This document shows positions 26,701-34,324 of a stretch of 64,000 nucleotides of DNA, piece by piece. A program made the position numbers and the translations under genes. Every line of letters begins with the position of its first letter. Position 1 is the first letter of the stretch. Source of the DNA: an uncultured Clostridia bacterium (GTDB lineage Bacteria > Bacillota > Clostridia > Christensenellales > Borkfalkiaceae). The stretch lies in NCBI GenBank assembly GCA_934272745.1, contig CAKQSI010000005.1:1-64000 (forward strand), given 5' to 3'. Under the pieces are notes generated by a model. The model was not told the origin of the DNA. It ran no database searches and was given only the letters and a program-made list of their open reading frames with translations.

Positions 26701-26722
26701 TAAAGTAACCGTGTCCGCATAA
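20783..26722 (+). CDS. Giant secreted surface protein under c-di-GMP riboswitch control
   Basis: 1979 residues. The N-terminus has one hydrophobic segment (about 8-35) and then a beta-rich domain (about 45-185), giving an N-terminal anchor or SipW-type signal like its neighbours. Then come a short beta-helix-like part (190-250), a bacterial Ig-like domain (about 420-495, ending TFRVTSQ), long unassigned beta regions, a leucine-rich-repeat-like part (about 1195-1310), a Tyr/Thr-rich low-GC insert (about 1450-1630) and a C-terminal domain. There is no LPxTG sorting motif or C-terminal membrane segment. The frame is open from inside the riboswitch terminator, but ATG 20783 has the AGGAGA site. 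An adhesin or matrix role is inferred from size, export signal and c-di-GMP control. Confidence 0.75.
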   Translation: MKKTRNANFIFSLFFAVLGILAVTATTFAVLLFSFRTGGEIGGNAENVKETVSIAAEDVSLSFSASGERKEVPLSISNSSAANLAYEFTLSLQGETDAETEKFASAILVYLDGNFIGTLAEISNSSKRFTSGGLLMAKSATARTESHTLALELHVAADKSAWNKNYTAKLTTYVKNADYGNYIFVSDEAGLKKAAADVNSGLLENTQTVVLASDLTMGADVAFTRPVKIDLAGNRLLFSAGANLIFGGEGDAYLTSSRAMKSADLSEFTGAVVVNGEKTVLHIADFYAETTGTLSETPDEGQNVGSLYAALVTLTSYDQTAAAAAMMQRAEERFPAGFSAGKSVYPFGAMAFYGKSLHVSAPAGCTYGSASGALSVPQISVSRVETLSAGAASADFRLIANADEEVFATLFTEELQHIPNDPKLTADPVTCDVFLPTYIENKNVRIDWQSSDEASISSDGTLADVLKANTAVTLFATVYVNDSVFQTKFTFRVTSQTKETKFKYLVAQLNPVRLNKVYKTDADNRGEAFVYLPSVGGNYDYRTGYKSNTLTWVEETSAGVYKGFSDIGLVGLSYTVQNAYNFVSLYKDGNDTAIYLNAATFYTFAQVTVTGDFGNGEVYTENVNVLIELGQDSELYDLAFSNVEKKLSEVNILQNILDTRLKYGMQNERGDFYLESSYQSVAIAYKPLEPAGAVSATALETDETSAFCGWYHISVDSTKFSASESSAGIRVTLQIQGDENPPTRILYFNVPAVIKPDDRGFENYSVFSSVKYQTFTSLPEEERQQSTVSAEVEERLAALPKITAEYAAGFTVSGGTTKLLTNDTADYILVRDTQFVKKLSFAVGMTSGASDSHIAAYKLALLLDWATGSTEKELPFAIDGVDSSVKSNGKEYMNTEEVAAIKTYLIGTVKISPDDYATLWAQATRVPTGNAHVIENKTAVADQVKSMVGSNSTIYFKYTEVMQWALNQKRFNASTAGGSADHSPPNLGKIGINNVLMDGTGTTGRATTDSCTSTVLDWNSDPTKWEWHVYGENESQWKQSKYYKGANGVKYEDDGTDFISDYEAQCIMAFWWGVDSDSTYKTSAKTFAQKFMNSCIVPVFLDEDGAGDLLSAVYTKKGTASFTAGMTDGVPEISNLDFSTSAIDLFENVTTYQVYGKVSDGKLVLPAFLTTSAANNYFNRVTKMSADRKANKITTFVMQGAANTHTKLSLTNVDRLTGTANLDFSYNPGIDSVGDILNVRLQDLLYLDVHGVGAGTDYVEYLLKNVKVLAPDSVCYYTKDKVYTKYTVAAGATVSEGLRYLNELTKVDSPYLQLTKFAEGSTIQWYVEQGNPAYLVESPGNDVYTAVSSADAMNRLLKNYYYCNASVATTWSDGTTPLSLSAGSVYKLTYGGTRGYGFELVYSADELEAVNAVPGVDEVDMSQGTAITRRWQEQTGTSGSVAATGPKATSYTSLSALQNAYGSYEQVYSGSSTYLDLYTSKNSNFTEFASGVTGLYRVTETVTETKTYRYYIDNNVRSLSKNYYDKSTGKVINANFTKGSADVDYLTFTVNIARTYHYYFYKQSTPTVTFVNPTYNGTTYPYARIYTQQNTWCEIYNTAESTYYYTNENVYATYKTQNFAASGTMTYTQEQAYNAVVSYLDTLTDGTYTPDGTVDTTAASSVTTTDLVTYLSLVSSAEDVAGSNGAYAYIAATEDNLSLYKFTGSGSQEYYEEGTKYSGSYTTGGGYRLNYDTSQKKFVFNAVTLRENAPAVNMESILSEANAKKDTALFGNYYGNYYCYSGDTTSINGRSYVSGGLYRLMTDENGNFVFIRPADGKYGEDVTRPTSFITYVDTGTTANPIAAADNMMKDLLKAINGEAGAPTKGQVVYLKGTLGHTYAHGFFELTYDEDSLTYYFKSMGGLGCVEFTATDSYDISRITGQDLHLATDSAPSRMYNIRYVGTTGQKYGGTGGSRETIIVARVVENGTTYERKFKVTVSA

Positions 26723-26845
26723 AAATTTGCCGCTGCCGGCATAAAATTTGCCGGCAACCCGGAACTCTGCCTGATACAAGGGTTTGCCGCTAAAAATTCA
26801 AAAAGGAGGGAAAGCGCGCTTTGCGCCGCAAGATTTATAAGATTT

Positions 26846-29800
26846 ATGAAAAATAAGATCAGAAAATTCAGCCCGCTTGCGCTTGTCCTCTGTATTTTGC
26901 TGGCGCTTTCCCTTTCGGCTACGGCTTACGCCTATTTTACGGGCGCATTCGATAAAAACATCACCGCGGGCGAAACCGGGAAGGACACTACGCAGATCGT
27001 AAACGTCACCGCCGGCGACTTCGACACGTTGAAAGCCTATGCGCTTGCCGCGGACGGAAAAACGGGGATATGGAACGATTCTTCTCTCGTATCCGCCAAA
27101 GGAACCCGCCTGATGATCACGCTTACCGGCGATATTACCCTTTCTGCCGACCTGACGTTCGTTACCGACAGTCATCTCGATCTCGGCGGACACAAATTAT
27201 ATCTGGACGGACACGAACTTGCTTTCCGCCACACCTACCGCGGCACGACGGTGGTCGAAAACGGCACGGTGGTCGTGGACAGCACGGCGCGTACTGCGGA
27301 CGACGGAACGCTCATCGCCGCGGCGAAAACGGGGAAGATCGTCTTCGATCTGCCGTTTTCTTACCCGACGGTAGCGGAAGACGTCGCTTTTCAGACCCGT
27401 GCGGGACTGACCGCAAATGCGGATCCCTTGACCCCGACCGACTGCTATACCGTCCTTTCCTTTGACGAAAAAACCACGGCGTATTACGCCTTCAAAACGG
27501 TGACGAACAAGTTGGGCAACGCCGCGGACGGCAGCGATCTTGCGCTTTCCTACGAAGAGGTTGCTGCTGCTTTCGCTGCGGGTAAAATCACACTTGCAAA
27601 CGGAGTATATACGTTTGATCCGTCGCTTTTCCTGACCGGAAAAACCTGCTATCTTGCGGGCGCGACGGGAAATATCAAACACGCCTGCGCGTTTGTGTTC
27701 CGCGATCTCGATCTCCCGAAAAACTACCTTTCGTTTGACGGACTGACCGTCGAATACGATTCTTCCGCGCCGGAAATTCTTTCGGCAAGCGGAAACTACA
27801 CCGCCCCCGTTTCGGCGGAAAGTCTGACGCTTACGGTCACTCTGAAAAAGAACGGCACGGCATTCGCGACACTTGCGCTTCCGCTGCACGCGGTCAATCC
27901 CGCGGACGAAGCCTCGGTGCTTGCGGCAGGGAAGACGGCGATCCATGCCCTGATGCAAAAGACCCGGCAGACCCTGACCGTAAACGGAAGCGAAGTCAGC
28001 GGTTACGTCTTCAAACGCTCGGTGCAGTTCCCAAAAAAGTGGGAGATTTCGGGCGGCACCACAGTGACTTTTGCCTATGAAGCGTACGACGCTGCAACCG
28101 ACACGGCAAGCGTCGTTGCCGACCGGTTTACCGACCTTTCCGCTTACGCGGCGCAGTTTGAACCGGTAGAAAGCGTCAAGCGGCTGAAAATCACCGTTTC
28201 CTGCGGCGCTTCTTCCGAAGTCCTCGTTTTCGACGATATTTACGCCAGCGACGCGGGACTGATCCGCACGCCGGCTTCCATCGCGCAGGATTTTATTTCA
28301 CAGTACTATAAAGACACCATCTATCTGCAGATGATCGGGTGGTTTGACGGGAAGCCCACCGGATATTACGATTACGACCTGATCAAACCGACCGAAGACA
28401 ATGCGGACTCCTCTATCCTCGGCATTAAATACGAACTGATCAACGACACCAACGGCATTTATAAACTCAATCTGACCACGGACGATAAGGGTTACGTTAC
28501 CGCAAACGGAACGCTTTCCGTTGCCGATTTCGCAAGCAAAAACCCGCTCGACTACGTGGAATCAGTGCAGCTGAAATGTACGTTCAAATTTTCCTCTGGC
28601 GAGGAAGTCATTCTGGTCGGAATCAAGTGCGAACGGGAAGCCGGCGGCGATTCCCCTACCAACTTTTTGCCCTATTATACCTATTACGATCAGATGTTTT
28701 TTGCAACGACGGGCAACTATTCGGTGAAAACGTTCACCATGCCTTTTGCCTACCGGGACGAAGGTCCGTTCGTCGTCTACGACGCGGCGCTCGATTCCAC
28801 GGACGAAAAGACCTTTAACCGTGTTCCCGGACTGACCGTTTCGCTCAGTTACGGCGGCAATAATATCAGTCTGCCTGCCGGTTATACCACCTGGATCGAA
28901 GCGTTTGCGGATACGAAAAATAAACCGATCAACCTTTCCGACCTCATTGCGGCGGGGGACGCGCGCTGGGTGTTTACGATAAATCCCGCCGAAATCGGAA
29001 CAACAAATGTGGAATTCGAGATCTTGTACGGCTACGCCATGACCACGGGCAGCCTGTTTACTTCGTATACGTCCGCGGGGAAATACAAAACCACTTCGTT
29101 CACGCTCCCGGGGGTGTTGACTTCGGTAGAAATGCCGGACGGCAATTTTTATCAGTGGACGTACGAAGCGTTCAGCGGCGACACTTACGCTGCGGGGTCC
29201 GTCATTCTGACCGACTGGCTGAAGCAGAACGTCGCCCTCGATGTGACGAACGCAACTTACGGTTCGCTCCTGCAACAGGTGCAATCCTTCCAAGGGGCGG
29301 AATATCTCCTCGGTACCACGACGGTAAACCTCAGCAAGATGAATTTTTCCGCCAATTATGCGGAAGTGCTCGGGTATCTTACCCGGATGCCGCAGGTGGA
29401 AGAACTCAATCTGTCAAACTGCGGACTTTCTTCCGGCAGCACGACCGAAGCGCCCACCGATTCCGCGCTGGCGCTGCTGAAAAATCTTACCCGGCTTACG
29501 ACGTTGCACCTGCACAATACCGTTGTGACCAGTACCACAACTCCGCCGAAAAATACGATTTATTCGTTTGAATTTTTACTGGATCTTTCTTCGCTTTCCA
29601 AAGTTTATGTTTACAACAATCTGGATTCTTCTTCGGTCGGCGGAATTTTCTACGGATCGAAAGGGCTGGTCAATCTGGAATACTTTGCGGAACTGACCTC
29701 TTCCGGCGTGTCGGTCTACAATGCGGCGGACGTTGCGAGCGGCTCGAGCGAAAATCCCACCCTGTACGAGGAAATGGAAGACGTCAACGATTATAAGTGT

Positions 29801-30076
29801 CTGAAAACGCTGGAGTATCAGAAAAAGATCAAGGCGGGCAGCGATATTTCCGCCGTTTATCAGTCTTTTTCCACCAACCGGTCGGACTATGCATTAAAGT
29901 CTTCTTATAGGGCGGGAAACACGACTTACACGGTTCTGAACACGTCCACGCTCGCGTTCGGCTACGACGGGGACAAGGCCACCGCGACCCGGTTTTATCT
30001 GCAATATACGATCCGGCTCCGGAATTACGGCACGCCGGTCACCGTGAAAGTGTATTTCGACGTCGTCCGTATTTGA
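26846..30076 (+). CDS. Large SipW-type secreted protein with beta-helix, Ig-like and LRR regions
   Basis: 1076 residues. The N-terminus (hydrophobic 10-28, then ATAYAYFTG) is a classic signal of SipW-processed, TasA/camelysin-type proteins. Residues about 50-150 resemble a short beta-helix (LTGDITLSADLTF, LDLGGHKLYL). Ig-like stretches follow, and leucine-rich repeats lie at about 825-950 (VEELNLSNCGLSSG, LTTLHLHNT). It shares its plan with the 1979-residue protein upstream. The best Shine-Dalgarno (AAGGAGGG, 26803-26810) lies about 35 bases before ATG 26846, so the start is less certain; a GCGC hairpin between them may shorten the distance. Probably the second gene of the riboswitch-controlled unit. 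Fibre or adhesin role inferred. Confidence 0.72.
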   Translation: MKNKIRKFSPLALVLCILLALSLSATAYAYFTGAFDKNITAGETGKDTTQIVNVTAGDFDTLKAYALAADGKTGIWNDSSLVSAKGTRLMITLTGDITLSADLTFVTDSHLDLGGHKLYLDGHELAFRHTYRGTTVVENGTVVVDSTARTADDGTLIAAAKTGKIVFDLPFSYPTVAEDVAFQTRAGLTANADPLTPTDCYTVLSFDEKTTAYYAFKTVTNKLGNAADGSDLALSYEEVAAAFAAGKITLANGVYTFDPSLFLTGKTCYLAGATGNIKHACAFVFRDLDLPKNYLSFDGLTVEYDSSAPEILSASGNYTAPVSAESLTLTVTLKKNGTAFATLALPLHAVNPADEASVLAAGKTAIHALMQKTRQTLTVNGSEVSGYVFKRSVQFPKKWEISGGTTVTFAYEAYDAATDTASVVADRFTDLSAYAAQFEPVESVKRLKITVSCGASSEVLVFDDIYASDAGLIRTPASIAQDFISQYYKDTIYLQMIGWFDGKPTGYYDYDLIKPTEDNADSSILGIKYELINDTNGIYKLNLTTDDKGYVTANGTLSVADFASKNPLDYVESVQLKCTFKFSSGEEVILVGIKCEREAGGDSPTNFLPYYTYYDQMFFATTGNYSVKTFTMPFAYRDEGPFVVYDAALDSTDEKTFNRVPGLTVSLSYGGNNISLPAGYTTWIEAFADTKNKPINLSDLIAAGDARWVFTINPAEIGTTNVEFEILYGYAMTTGSLFTSYTSAGKYKTTSFTLPGVLTSVEMPDGNFYQWTYEAFSGDTYAAGSVILTDWLKQNVALDVTNATYGSLLQQVQSFQGAEYLLGTTTVNLSKMNFSANYAEVLGYLTRMPQVEELNLSNCGLSSGSTTEAPTDSALALLKNLTRLTTLHLHNTVVTSTTTPPKNTIYSFEFLLDLSSLSKVYVYNNLDSSSVGGIFYGSKGLVNLEYFAELTSSGVSVYNAADVASGSSENPTLYEEMEDVNDYKCLKTLEYQKKIKAGSDISAVYQSFSTNRSDYALKSSYRAGNTTYTVLNTSTLAFGYDGDKATATRFYLQYTIRLRNYGTPVTVKVYFDVVRI

Positions 30077-30156
30077 CGGGTCCCGGAGGAAAAGCAATAC
30101 GAAGGCGGCGCCGCGATCGATTTTTCCGCCCAAAGCGGAAAACCAAACAAAACCTG

Positions 30157-30300
30157 CAAACCTGCACGCCCGTGCAATGATAGCGGGAAACAAAAATCTG
30201 CAAACCTGTACATTCAGGCAAACGAAAACCCGCACGCCAGCATAAAGCAAAATTCGTGCAAGCGAAAATCAAACGAAAACCCCGCACGCCCGTGCAAATC
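30157..30300 (+). repeat. Short imperfect repeats in the 30077-30319 gap
   Basis: Several AAACCTGCACGCCCGTGCAA-like units (the clearest at about 30157-30177 and 30282-30300, with decayed copies between). Each clear copy can form a GCACG/CGTGC hairpin. No gene seen in this gap. Confidence 0.5.
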
Positions 30301-30319
30301 GAAAAAAGGAGGGAGCGCT

Positions 30320-31135
30320 ATGAATCAGGACTTCAAACGTCTGCTGAAAAATAAACAAGTACTGAAAGCCGCGGCTTCCTGCCTTGTATTGCTGGTTCTG
30401 ACCATCTCGGCGGCGGCGCTTCTGGGGGACAGAACGGCGGCGTGGTTCAGCAATAATAAAAACGTCAACGCAGGCGGCATGACCGTTTCCGTCGCGAACG
30501 AGCGCTACCGCTTTGACGACAGTTTTTCGGTCAAAGCCATGCTGAATAACGTGGAACTTGCAAGTACTACCTACAAGCGCTCAGGACTCGGTACCGATTT
30601 CTATCTGGTGGATGAAAACGGCGATTTCGTCAAGAACGGAGAGAACTATCAGCCGCCCTTTTTCGACTCCCTTTTCCCGGGGGAATATCTGGAATTTACT
30701 TTTCGCATTACCTGCACGGAAGGAATGAAAAACCGCGGCTATCGCATTTTGTTCCGCGACTTCGGCAAGGAAGCGGATACGCTGTTTACTACCGTAGCGG
30801 TGGGCGCCGCGCCCGCCGCAACGTACAGTGTGTTGGGAGTTTTCTGCGTAAAACAGGTGACGGACGAAACAACGGCAGGGGACGGCGCGTTTCTGACTTC
30901 TTACGAAAACGGCGCCGCTACTCCGGAAGAAGTGACCGTCCCGGATTTCGTCCTTGCCGCGGAAGGCGACTTTACGAATGCCGACGCGGACGGTTTCGTG
31001 ACCGTCAAAATCCGGCTGACCGTCAACCTTTCGCAGTATACCAAACTGAGCGGAACGACTTCCAACCTGCTTTCCGAAAAAATTATCCGCATCGGCAGCG
31101 TTTATCTCGGACCAAAGGAGGAAGCAAATGGCTGA
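30320..31135 (+). CDS. SipW-type (TasA-like) secreted protein
   Basis: 271 residues. A hydrophobic signal (about 17-37) is followed by the typical AAWFSNNKNVNAGGM segment of TasA-like substrates, then a beta-sandwich-like domain with alternating strands and an acidic surface. It probably forms or anchors extracellular fibres after cleavage by a SipW-type peptidase. ATG 30320 follows AAGGAGGGAG. Its last 8 bases overlap the next gene, so the two are translationally coupled. No closer family assignment possible. Confidence 0.72.
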   Translation: MNQDFKRLLKNKQVLKAAASCLVLLVLTISAAALLGDRTAAWFSNNKNVNAGGMTVSVANERYRFDDSFSVKAMLNNVELASTTYKRSGLGTDFYLVDENGDFVKNGENYQPPFFDSLFPGEYLEFTFRITCTEGMKNRGYRILFRDFGKEADTLFTTVAVGAAPAATYSVLGVFCVKQVTDETTAGDGAFLTSYENGAATPEEVTVPDFVLAAEGDFTNADADGFVTVKIRLTVNLSQYTKLSGTTSNLLSEKIIRIGSVYLGPKEEANG

Positions 31136-32141
31136 ATTTTCTCCTCGGAACCGGGCGCAAAATTTAGCGCAAGGCAATCCTCAAAACGAGCCGCAAACGG
31201 AGTTGCGGGCGCAGGGTAATCCCAAAAAACAACCGCACACGGAGTTGCGGGTGCCAACCCAGTGCAATCAGTCGCCCGGGCGCAGAGCGATCAGAAAGAT
31301 CGTCCTGCCTCTCGTTTCCTTGCTTATTGTTGCAATCGTGTCTGCCGCGGCGGTGTTTGCCTGGTTTTCGCCCGCGGATAACGCGAATGATTTTACTTTT
31401 CAGCTTGCAAAGATCAACTCGCTGGTCTATTTTTACAGCGGAATCGACAGTAGCCGCAACGGCGTGCCGGACCCCATGCCGGAGAAGGGAACCGCAGCCT
31501 ATACTTCCGGCGATTTTACAAACGAGGAAAAGTATCCCAAGCGCTCCTATACCGAAACCCGCCACTTCGTTTACGAAGACAAGGCGGAAGCCAAGGCGAC
31601 CGCTTTTACCACCGTTACTTTTACGAATACCTGGCAAAATTACGTCCCCACGCAGATTTATACCGCCAAACTGACTTTGGTCAATAAAAGCGACTCTTCC
31701 AATAAAATTTCCTTCCGTTTCGACACTTCCGCATTGACCGCGGAAGAAAAAACCGTGCTTTCCGCCATTGCCGTCCGCGTGGCGAAAGTAGGGGAAGACG
31801 GCACGCCGGACGTGGCTTCTGCCGACTGGTACTATTTTGCCGACGTATTGCAGGAAAACGCCGCAAGCACCGTCCTTGCGCCGCTCAGCGGCTATATATT
31901 AAACGGCGCCGACAGCGTAACGGGCAAAAACGAAGCCGAGATAGAAGAATCCCGCATCAAAAACTGCACGCGCGACTTCTGGCTGCAATTTACCATGCCG
32001 GCGTACGAAACGCTGAGTGGAAACGCAGCCTTTCAGTCCCTCGGTATGACTGAGGAAGTGTATCAGACATTGCAGGGCACCGCAAACTTAAAGCTTGCAT
32101 TTTCGATTTATTTTGAAGTCGATACCGACATGTTCGGTTAA
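31128..32141 (+). CDS. Membrane-anchored or SipW-type surface protein
   Basis: 337 residues. An unusual hydrophilic N-terminal extension of about 60 residues contains two QGNP..(P)QTEL-like repeats. A hydrophobic segment follows (about 64-82) ending VFAWFSPADN, the same xAWFS hallmark as the other SipW-type proteins here. The extracellular part (about 90-337) is Thr/Ser-rich and beta-rich. The long cytoplasmic extension may bind a partner or delay export. It overlaps the preceding gene (ATGGCTGA) and ends before a new promoter and riboswitch. Function inferred from family features only. Confidence 0.65.
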   Translation: MAEFSPRNRAQNLAQGNPQNEPQTELRAQGNPKKQPHTELRVPTQCNQSPGRRAIRKIVLPLVSLLIVAIVSAAAVFAWFSPADNANDFTFQLAKINSLVYFYSGIDSSRNGVPDPMPEKGTAAYTSGDFTNEEKYPKRSYTETRHFVYEDKAEAKATAFTTVTFTNTWQNYVPTQIYTAKLTLVNKSDSSNKISFRFDTSALTAEEKTVLSAIAVRVAKVGEDGTPDVASADWYYFADVLQENAASTVLAPLSGYILNGADSVTGKNEAEIEESRIKNCTRDFWLQFTMPAYETLSGNAAFQSLGMTEEVYQTLQGTANLKLAFSIYFEVDTDMFG

Positions 32142-32322
32142 GCTTCCTGTCAGTCCGTACCCCGGCGGCGGAGTCCGGTTAAAAGGTGCGTGCCTTTTGA
32201 TCGGCATGATCGCATGCCTCCGTATGACCGCTGTTTTTTCCGCTATTTACAAAAAACCGGACAATAACATACGGTTTTTTTCGGAAAAACCGAAAAAACA
32301 GGAAAATTCTGCCGAAAAAATA

Positions 32323-32351
32323 TTGACAAACGCGACAAAAAGTATTACAAT
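32323..32351 (+). promoter_or_regulatory. Promoter of second riboswitch unit
   Basis: TTGACA (32323-32328), 17 bases, TACAAT (32346-32351). The predicted start near 32358 is about 20 bases before the aptamer. Confidence 0.88.
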
Positions 32352-32375
32352 ATCTGTGTAATTTAAAATCTATCT

Positions 32376-32445
32376 TGTCGGCAAAACCGTCGTGAGGCGG
32401 TGACGCAAAGCCAAGGGACTTAAATATTAAGTCAGCCCGGTTGCA
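32376..32445 (+). promoter_or_regulatory. Cyclic di-GMP-I (GEMM-I) riboswitch, second copy
   Basis: The same aptamer core as at 20481-20551: GCAAAACC, GUGA tetraloop stem, GACGCAAAGCC, ACUUAA/UUAAGU hairpin, AGCCCGGUUGC. The closing strand GGTTGC is itself the start of the terminator 5' arm (32439-32447), so aptamer folding and termination exclude each other. This predicts expression when c-di-GMP is bound. Confidence 0.92.
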
Positions 32446-32481
32446 ATTCGGTACGCAAGTACCTTATTGCAACCTTTTTTT
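32439..32481 (+). terminator. Riboswitch-linked terminator, second copy
   Basis: GGTTGCAAT (32439-32447) pairs with ATTGCAACC (32466-32474), enclosing a GGTAC-GCAA-GTACC hairpin, followed by seven T. Confidence 0.92.
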
Positions 32482-32508
32482 ATGCCTTTTTACCGTGAGG
32501 AGGGTACA

Positions 32509-33429
32509 ATGACCGAAAAAACAGAACAATACGTCAATCGGACGCTTTCCTCCGGCGTGGTCCCCGTCGACCTTGTGTCGCGCCCCGTTCGGGACTGTCA
32601 GTCCGGGGAAACGGTCGCGCTGATCACTTCGGCATATATCAACAGCATTGTGTACGGCGTCCTTTCGGAAGAGGAATTTTTTGCCGCTTCCGATATGTCG
32701 GAAACGGGCGTGAAATTTGCATTGCATTGTCTGAAAAAGGCGTTCCGCCTGCTGCATTCCGACCGGGCGAACGGCGCGTACGGTCCCGTAAAGTGGATTT
32801 CCGTGCGCTTCCCGTCCGGGATTTTGCTTTCGGGGACGCTGCAAAGCGACCTGCTTTCCGTAACGGGCGGGAAAAAGAGCGAGTTTGCGCCGCGTATCTG
32901 CCTGGTTTTCGGTGCGGAAGCGCTGCCGATCTTAGCAGGACAAAATCTCGCCCCGCTTTCGGTTATCCGTTCGCTGGGGTATAAAATCGGTTTTTCTGGC
33001 GTGACGGAGGAGAATTTCCCTGCCGCGCAGCTGTTCCGCCTTGCGCCCGACGTGCTTTTTACGGGGGAAGATTTTCTTTCCCTTTGGCGCACGAATGCGG
33101 AAGCCGCGCTTTCCTACCTGCGCTTTTTCAAAACTTTGGGCTGCGACGTCGTTGCGGAAGGGGACTTTACCGGACGGGAGGGAACGGAACTTGCCGCAAG
33201 CGATTGCTTCGGCTATGCGCCGCCGTTGCCGCCGTACGTTCCGCCCGCAGCCGTAACGGAAAACACGTCCCCGGAGCAGCCCGAAACGGCGGCTGCCGCC
33301 CCAGAAGTTCCGGGCGAACCGGTACTTTCTTCCGCCCCGGAAACGGCGGACAAACCGGAAAGAACTGCCACACGGGAAACGGCGGACAAACCGGAAGCAG
33401 AAGTAACGCCGGCGCAAGAGGTGGACTGA
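32509..33429 (+). CDS. Degenerate (catalytically dead) EAL-domain protein
   Basis: 306 residues. Residues about 15-235 follow the EAL fold: VPVDLVSRPVRDCQSGE matches the usual QPIVDLxTGE start, IRSLGYKIGFSGVTEENF aligns with the LxxxGxxxALDDFGTGYSS segment, APDVLFTGEDFL with LKIDxxFV, and LGCDVVAEGDF with the AEGVE motif. All catalytic and metal residues (E of EAL, the DD pair, the K) are changed, so phosphodiesterase activity is unlikely. It may bind c-di-GMP or a partner as a sensor. Residues about 240-306 are a Pro/Glu/Thr-rich disordered tail with repeated ETADKPE. It is first in the unit behind the second riboswitch; ATG 32509 follows GGAGGG. Confidence 0.65.
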   Translation: MTEKTEQYVNRTLSSGVVPVDLVSRPVRDCQSGETVALITSAYINSIVYGVLSEEEFFAASDMSETGVKFALHCLKKAFRLLHSDRANGAYGPVKWISVRFPSGILLSGTLQSDLLSVTGGKKSEFAPRICLVFGAEALPILAGQNLAPLSVIRSLGYKIGFSGVTEENFPAAQLFRLAPDVLFTGEDFLSLWRTNAEAALSYLRFFKTLGCDVVAEGDFTGREGTELAASDCFGYAPPLPPYVPPAAVTENTSPEQPETAAAAPEVPGEPVLSSAPETADKPERTATRETADKPEAEVTPAQEVD

Positions 33430-33430
33430 T

Positions 33431-34240
33431 ATGCGGCAGAGCAAGCACCCCTTTTCCGCACTTAACCGCAGTGCGGGCGAAATCAAACGCTACCGCGTAT
33501 ACCACCGGGTGATTCCGGTTGCGATCGGACTGATTGCGGCGCTTCTCGCGGTTATTTACGTCATCTCGTTGTTTTTTGAAAAATACGGCAGTTTTACCGT
33601 TTCGATCAAGGGCTACGGAGATCGTTCTTACGCGCTCGCCCTTTCCGAAAATCCCAACTTTACTACTTATACGTCAAGGCTCAATTCCAAAGCCGCCAAA
33701 GACGTAACGAATATCGACGGCAATTCCTTACCGGATAACCTCAACGACGTTAACGGAGAACACAACGGTTCCGACTATATCGCCTATACGTTTTATATGA
33801 AAAACACGGGGGAATCGGTCTGTGATTATTCCTATCGTCTGGTCATTTCCCGCATGACGGCGGGGATTGACGCCGCGGTGCGCGTCCGCCTTTACTACAA
33901 TCCCGTTTTCTATAAAGCGGCGACGGGGAAATTCAATTACGACGGATCCTACGTCGATTATGCAAAGCCGAAAACGGGCGGAAACGGTTCGCCGGAGATC
34001 GATCCCGAAAATCGGGTGATGACAAACTTTACAAGCGTCAATACCGTGGTGGAAAGTCAGACAAACAATTTCGCTCCCGGCGATATCTGCAAAATCACCG
34101 TCGTCATCTGGATCGAAGGAAACGATCCCGATTGTACGGACGACTGTCTGGGCGGAGAGTTCAAAGTCGATATGATTATGGACGTTCTGGGTGGAAACGA
34201 CGGCAATCCGGCGAACCCCTCTTCGGCGGGGCAGGAATAA
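33431..34240 (+). CDS. Single-pass membrane/surface protein of the fibre locus
   Basis: 269 residues: a basic cytoplasmic N-terminus (about 1-25), one membrane segment (about 28-48), then an extracellular beta-rich domain (about 55-260) with an acidic, Asn-rich character. It lacks the AWFS hallmark but resembles the other surface proteins in size and layout, and could be an anchor for the fibre. It starts two bases after the dead EAL gene stops, so both are co-expressed from the riboswitch promoter. A Cys pair near 235-239 (DCTDDC) may form a disulfide or bind metal. No family recognised. Confidence 0.65.
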   Translation: MRQSKHPFSALNRSAGEIKRYRVYHRVIPVAIGLIAALLAVIYVISLFFEKYGSFTVSIKGYGDRSYALALSENPNFTTYTSRLNSKAAKDVTNIDGNSLPDNLNDVNGEHNGSDYIAYTFYMKNTGESVCDYSYRLVISRMTAGIDAAVRVRLYYNPVFYKAATGKFNYDGSYVDYAKPKTGGNGSPEIDPENRVMTNFTSVNTVVESQTNNFAPGDICKITVVIWIEGNDPDCTDDCLGGEFKVDMIMDVLGGNDGNPANPSSAGQE

Positions 34241-34324
34241 CCTCTGCCGGGCGCCCGTAAAGCGCCGCCTGCTATCGGGCAGAAACAAAAGTCCGTTCGC
34301 GGTATTACCCGCAAAACGCAAAAA

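Larger units (their letters stand above)
32142..32508 (+). other. Regulatory gap holding promoter and second riboswitch
   Basis: No gene seen. Inverted GGTTTTTTTCGG/CCGAAAAAACAG-like sequences near 32274-32300 may stop upstream transcription. The promoter, riboswitch and terminator listed separately follow. Confidence 0.6.
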
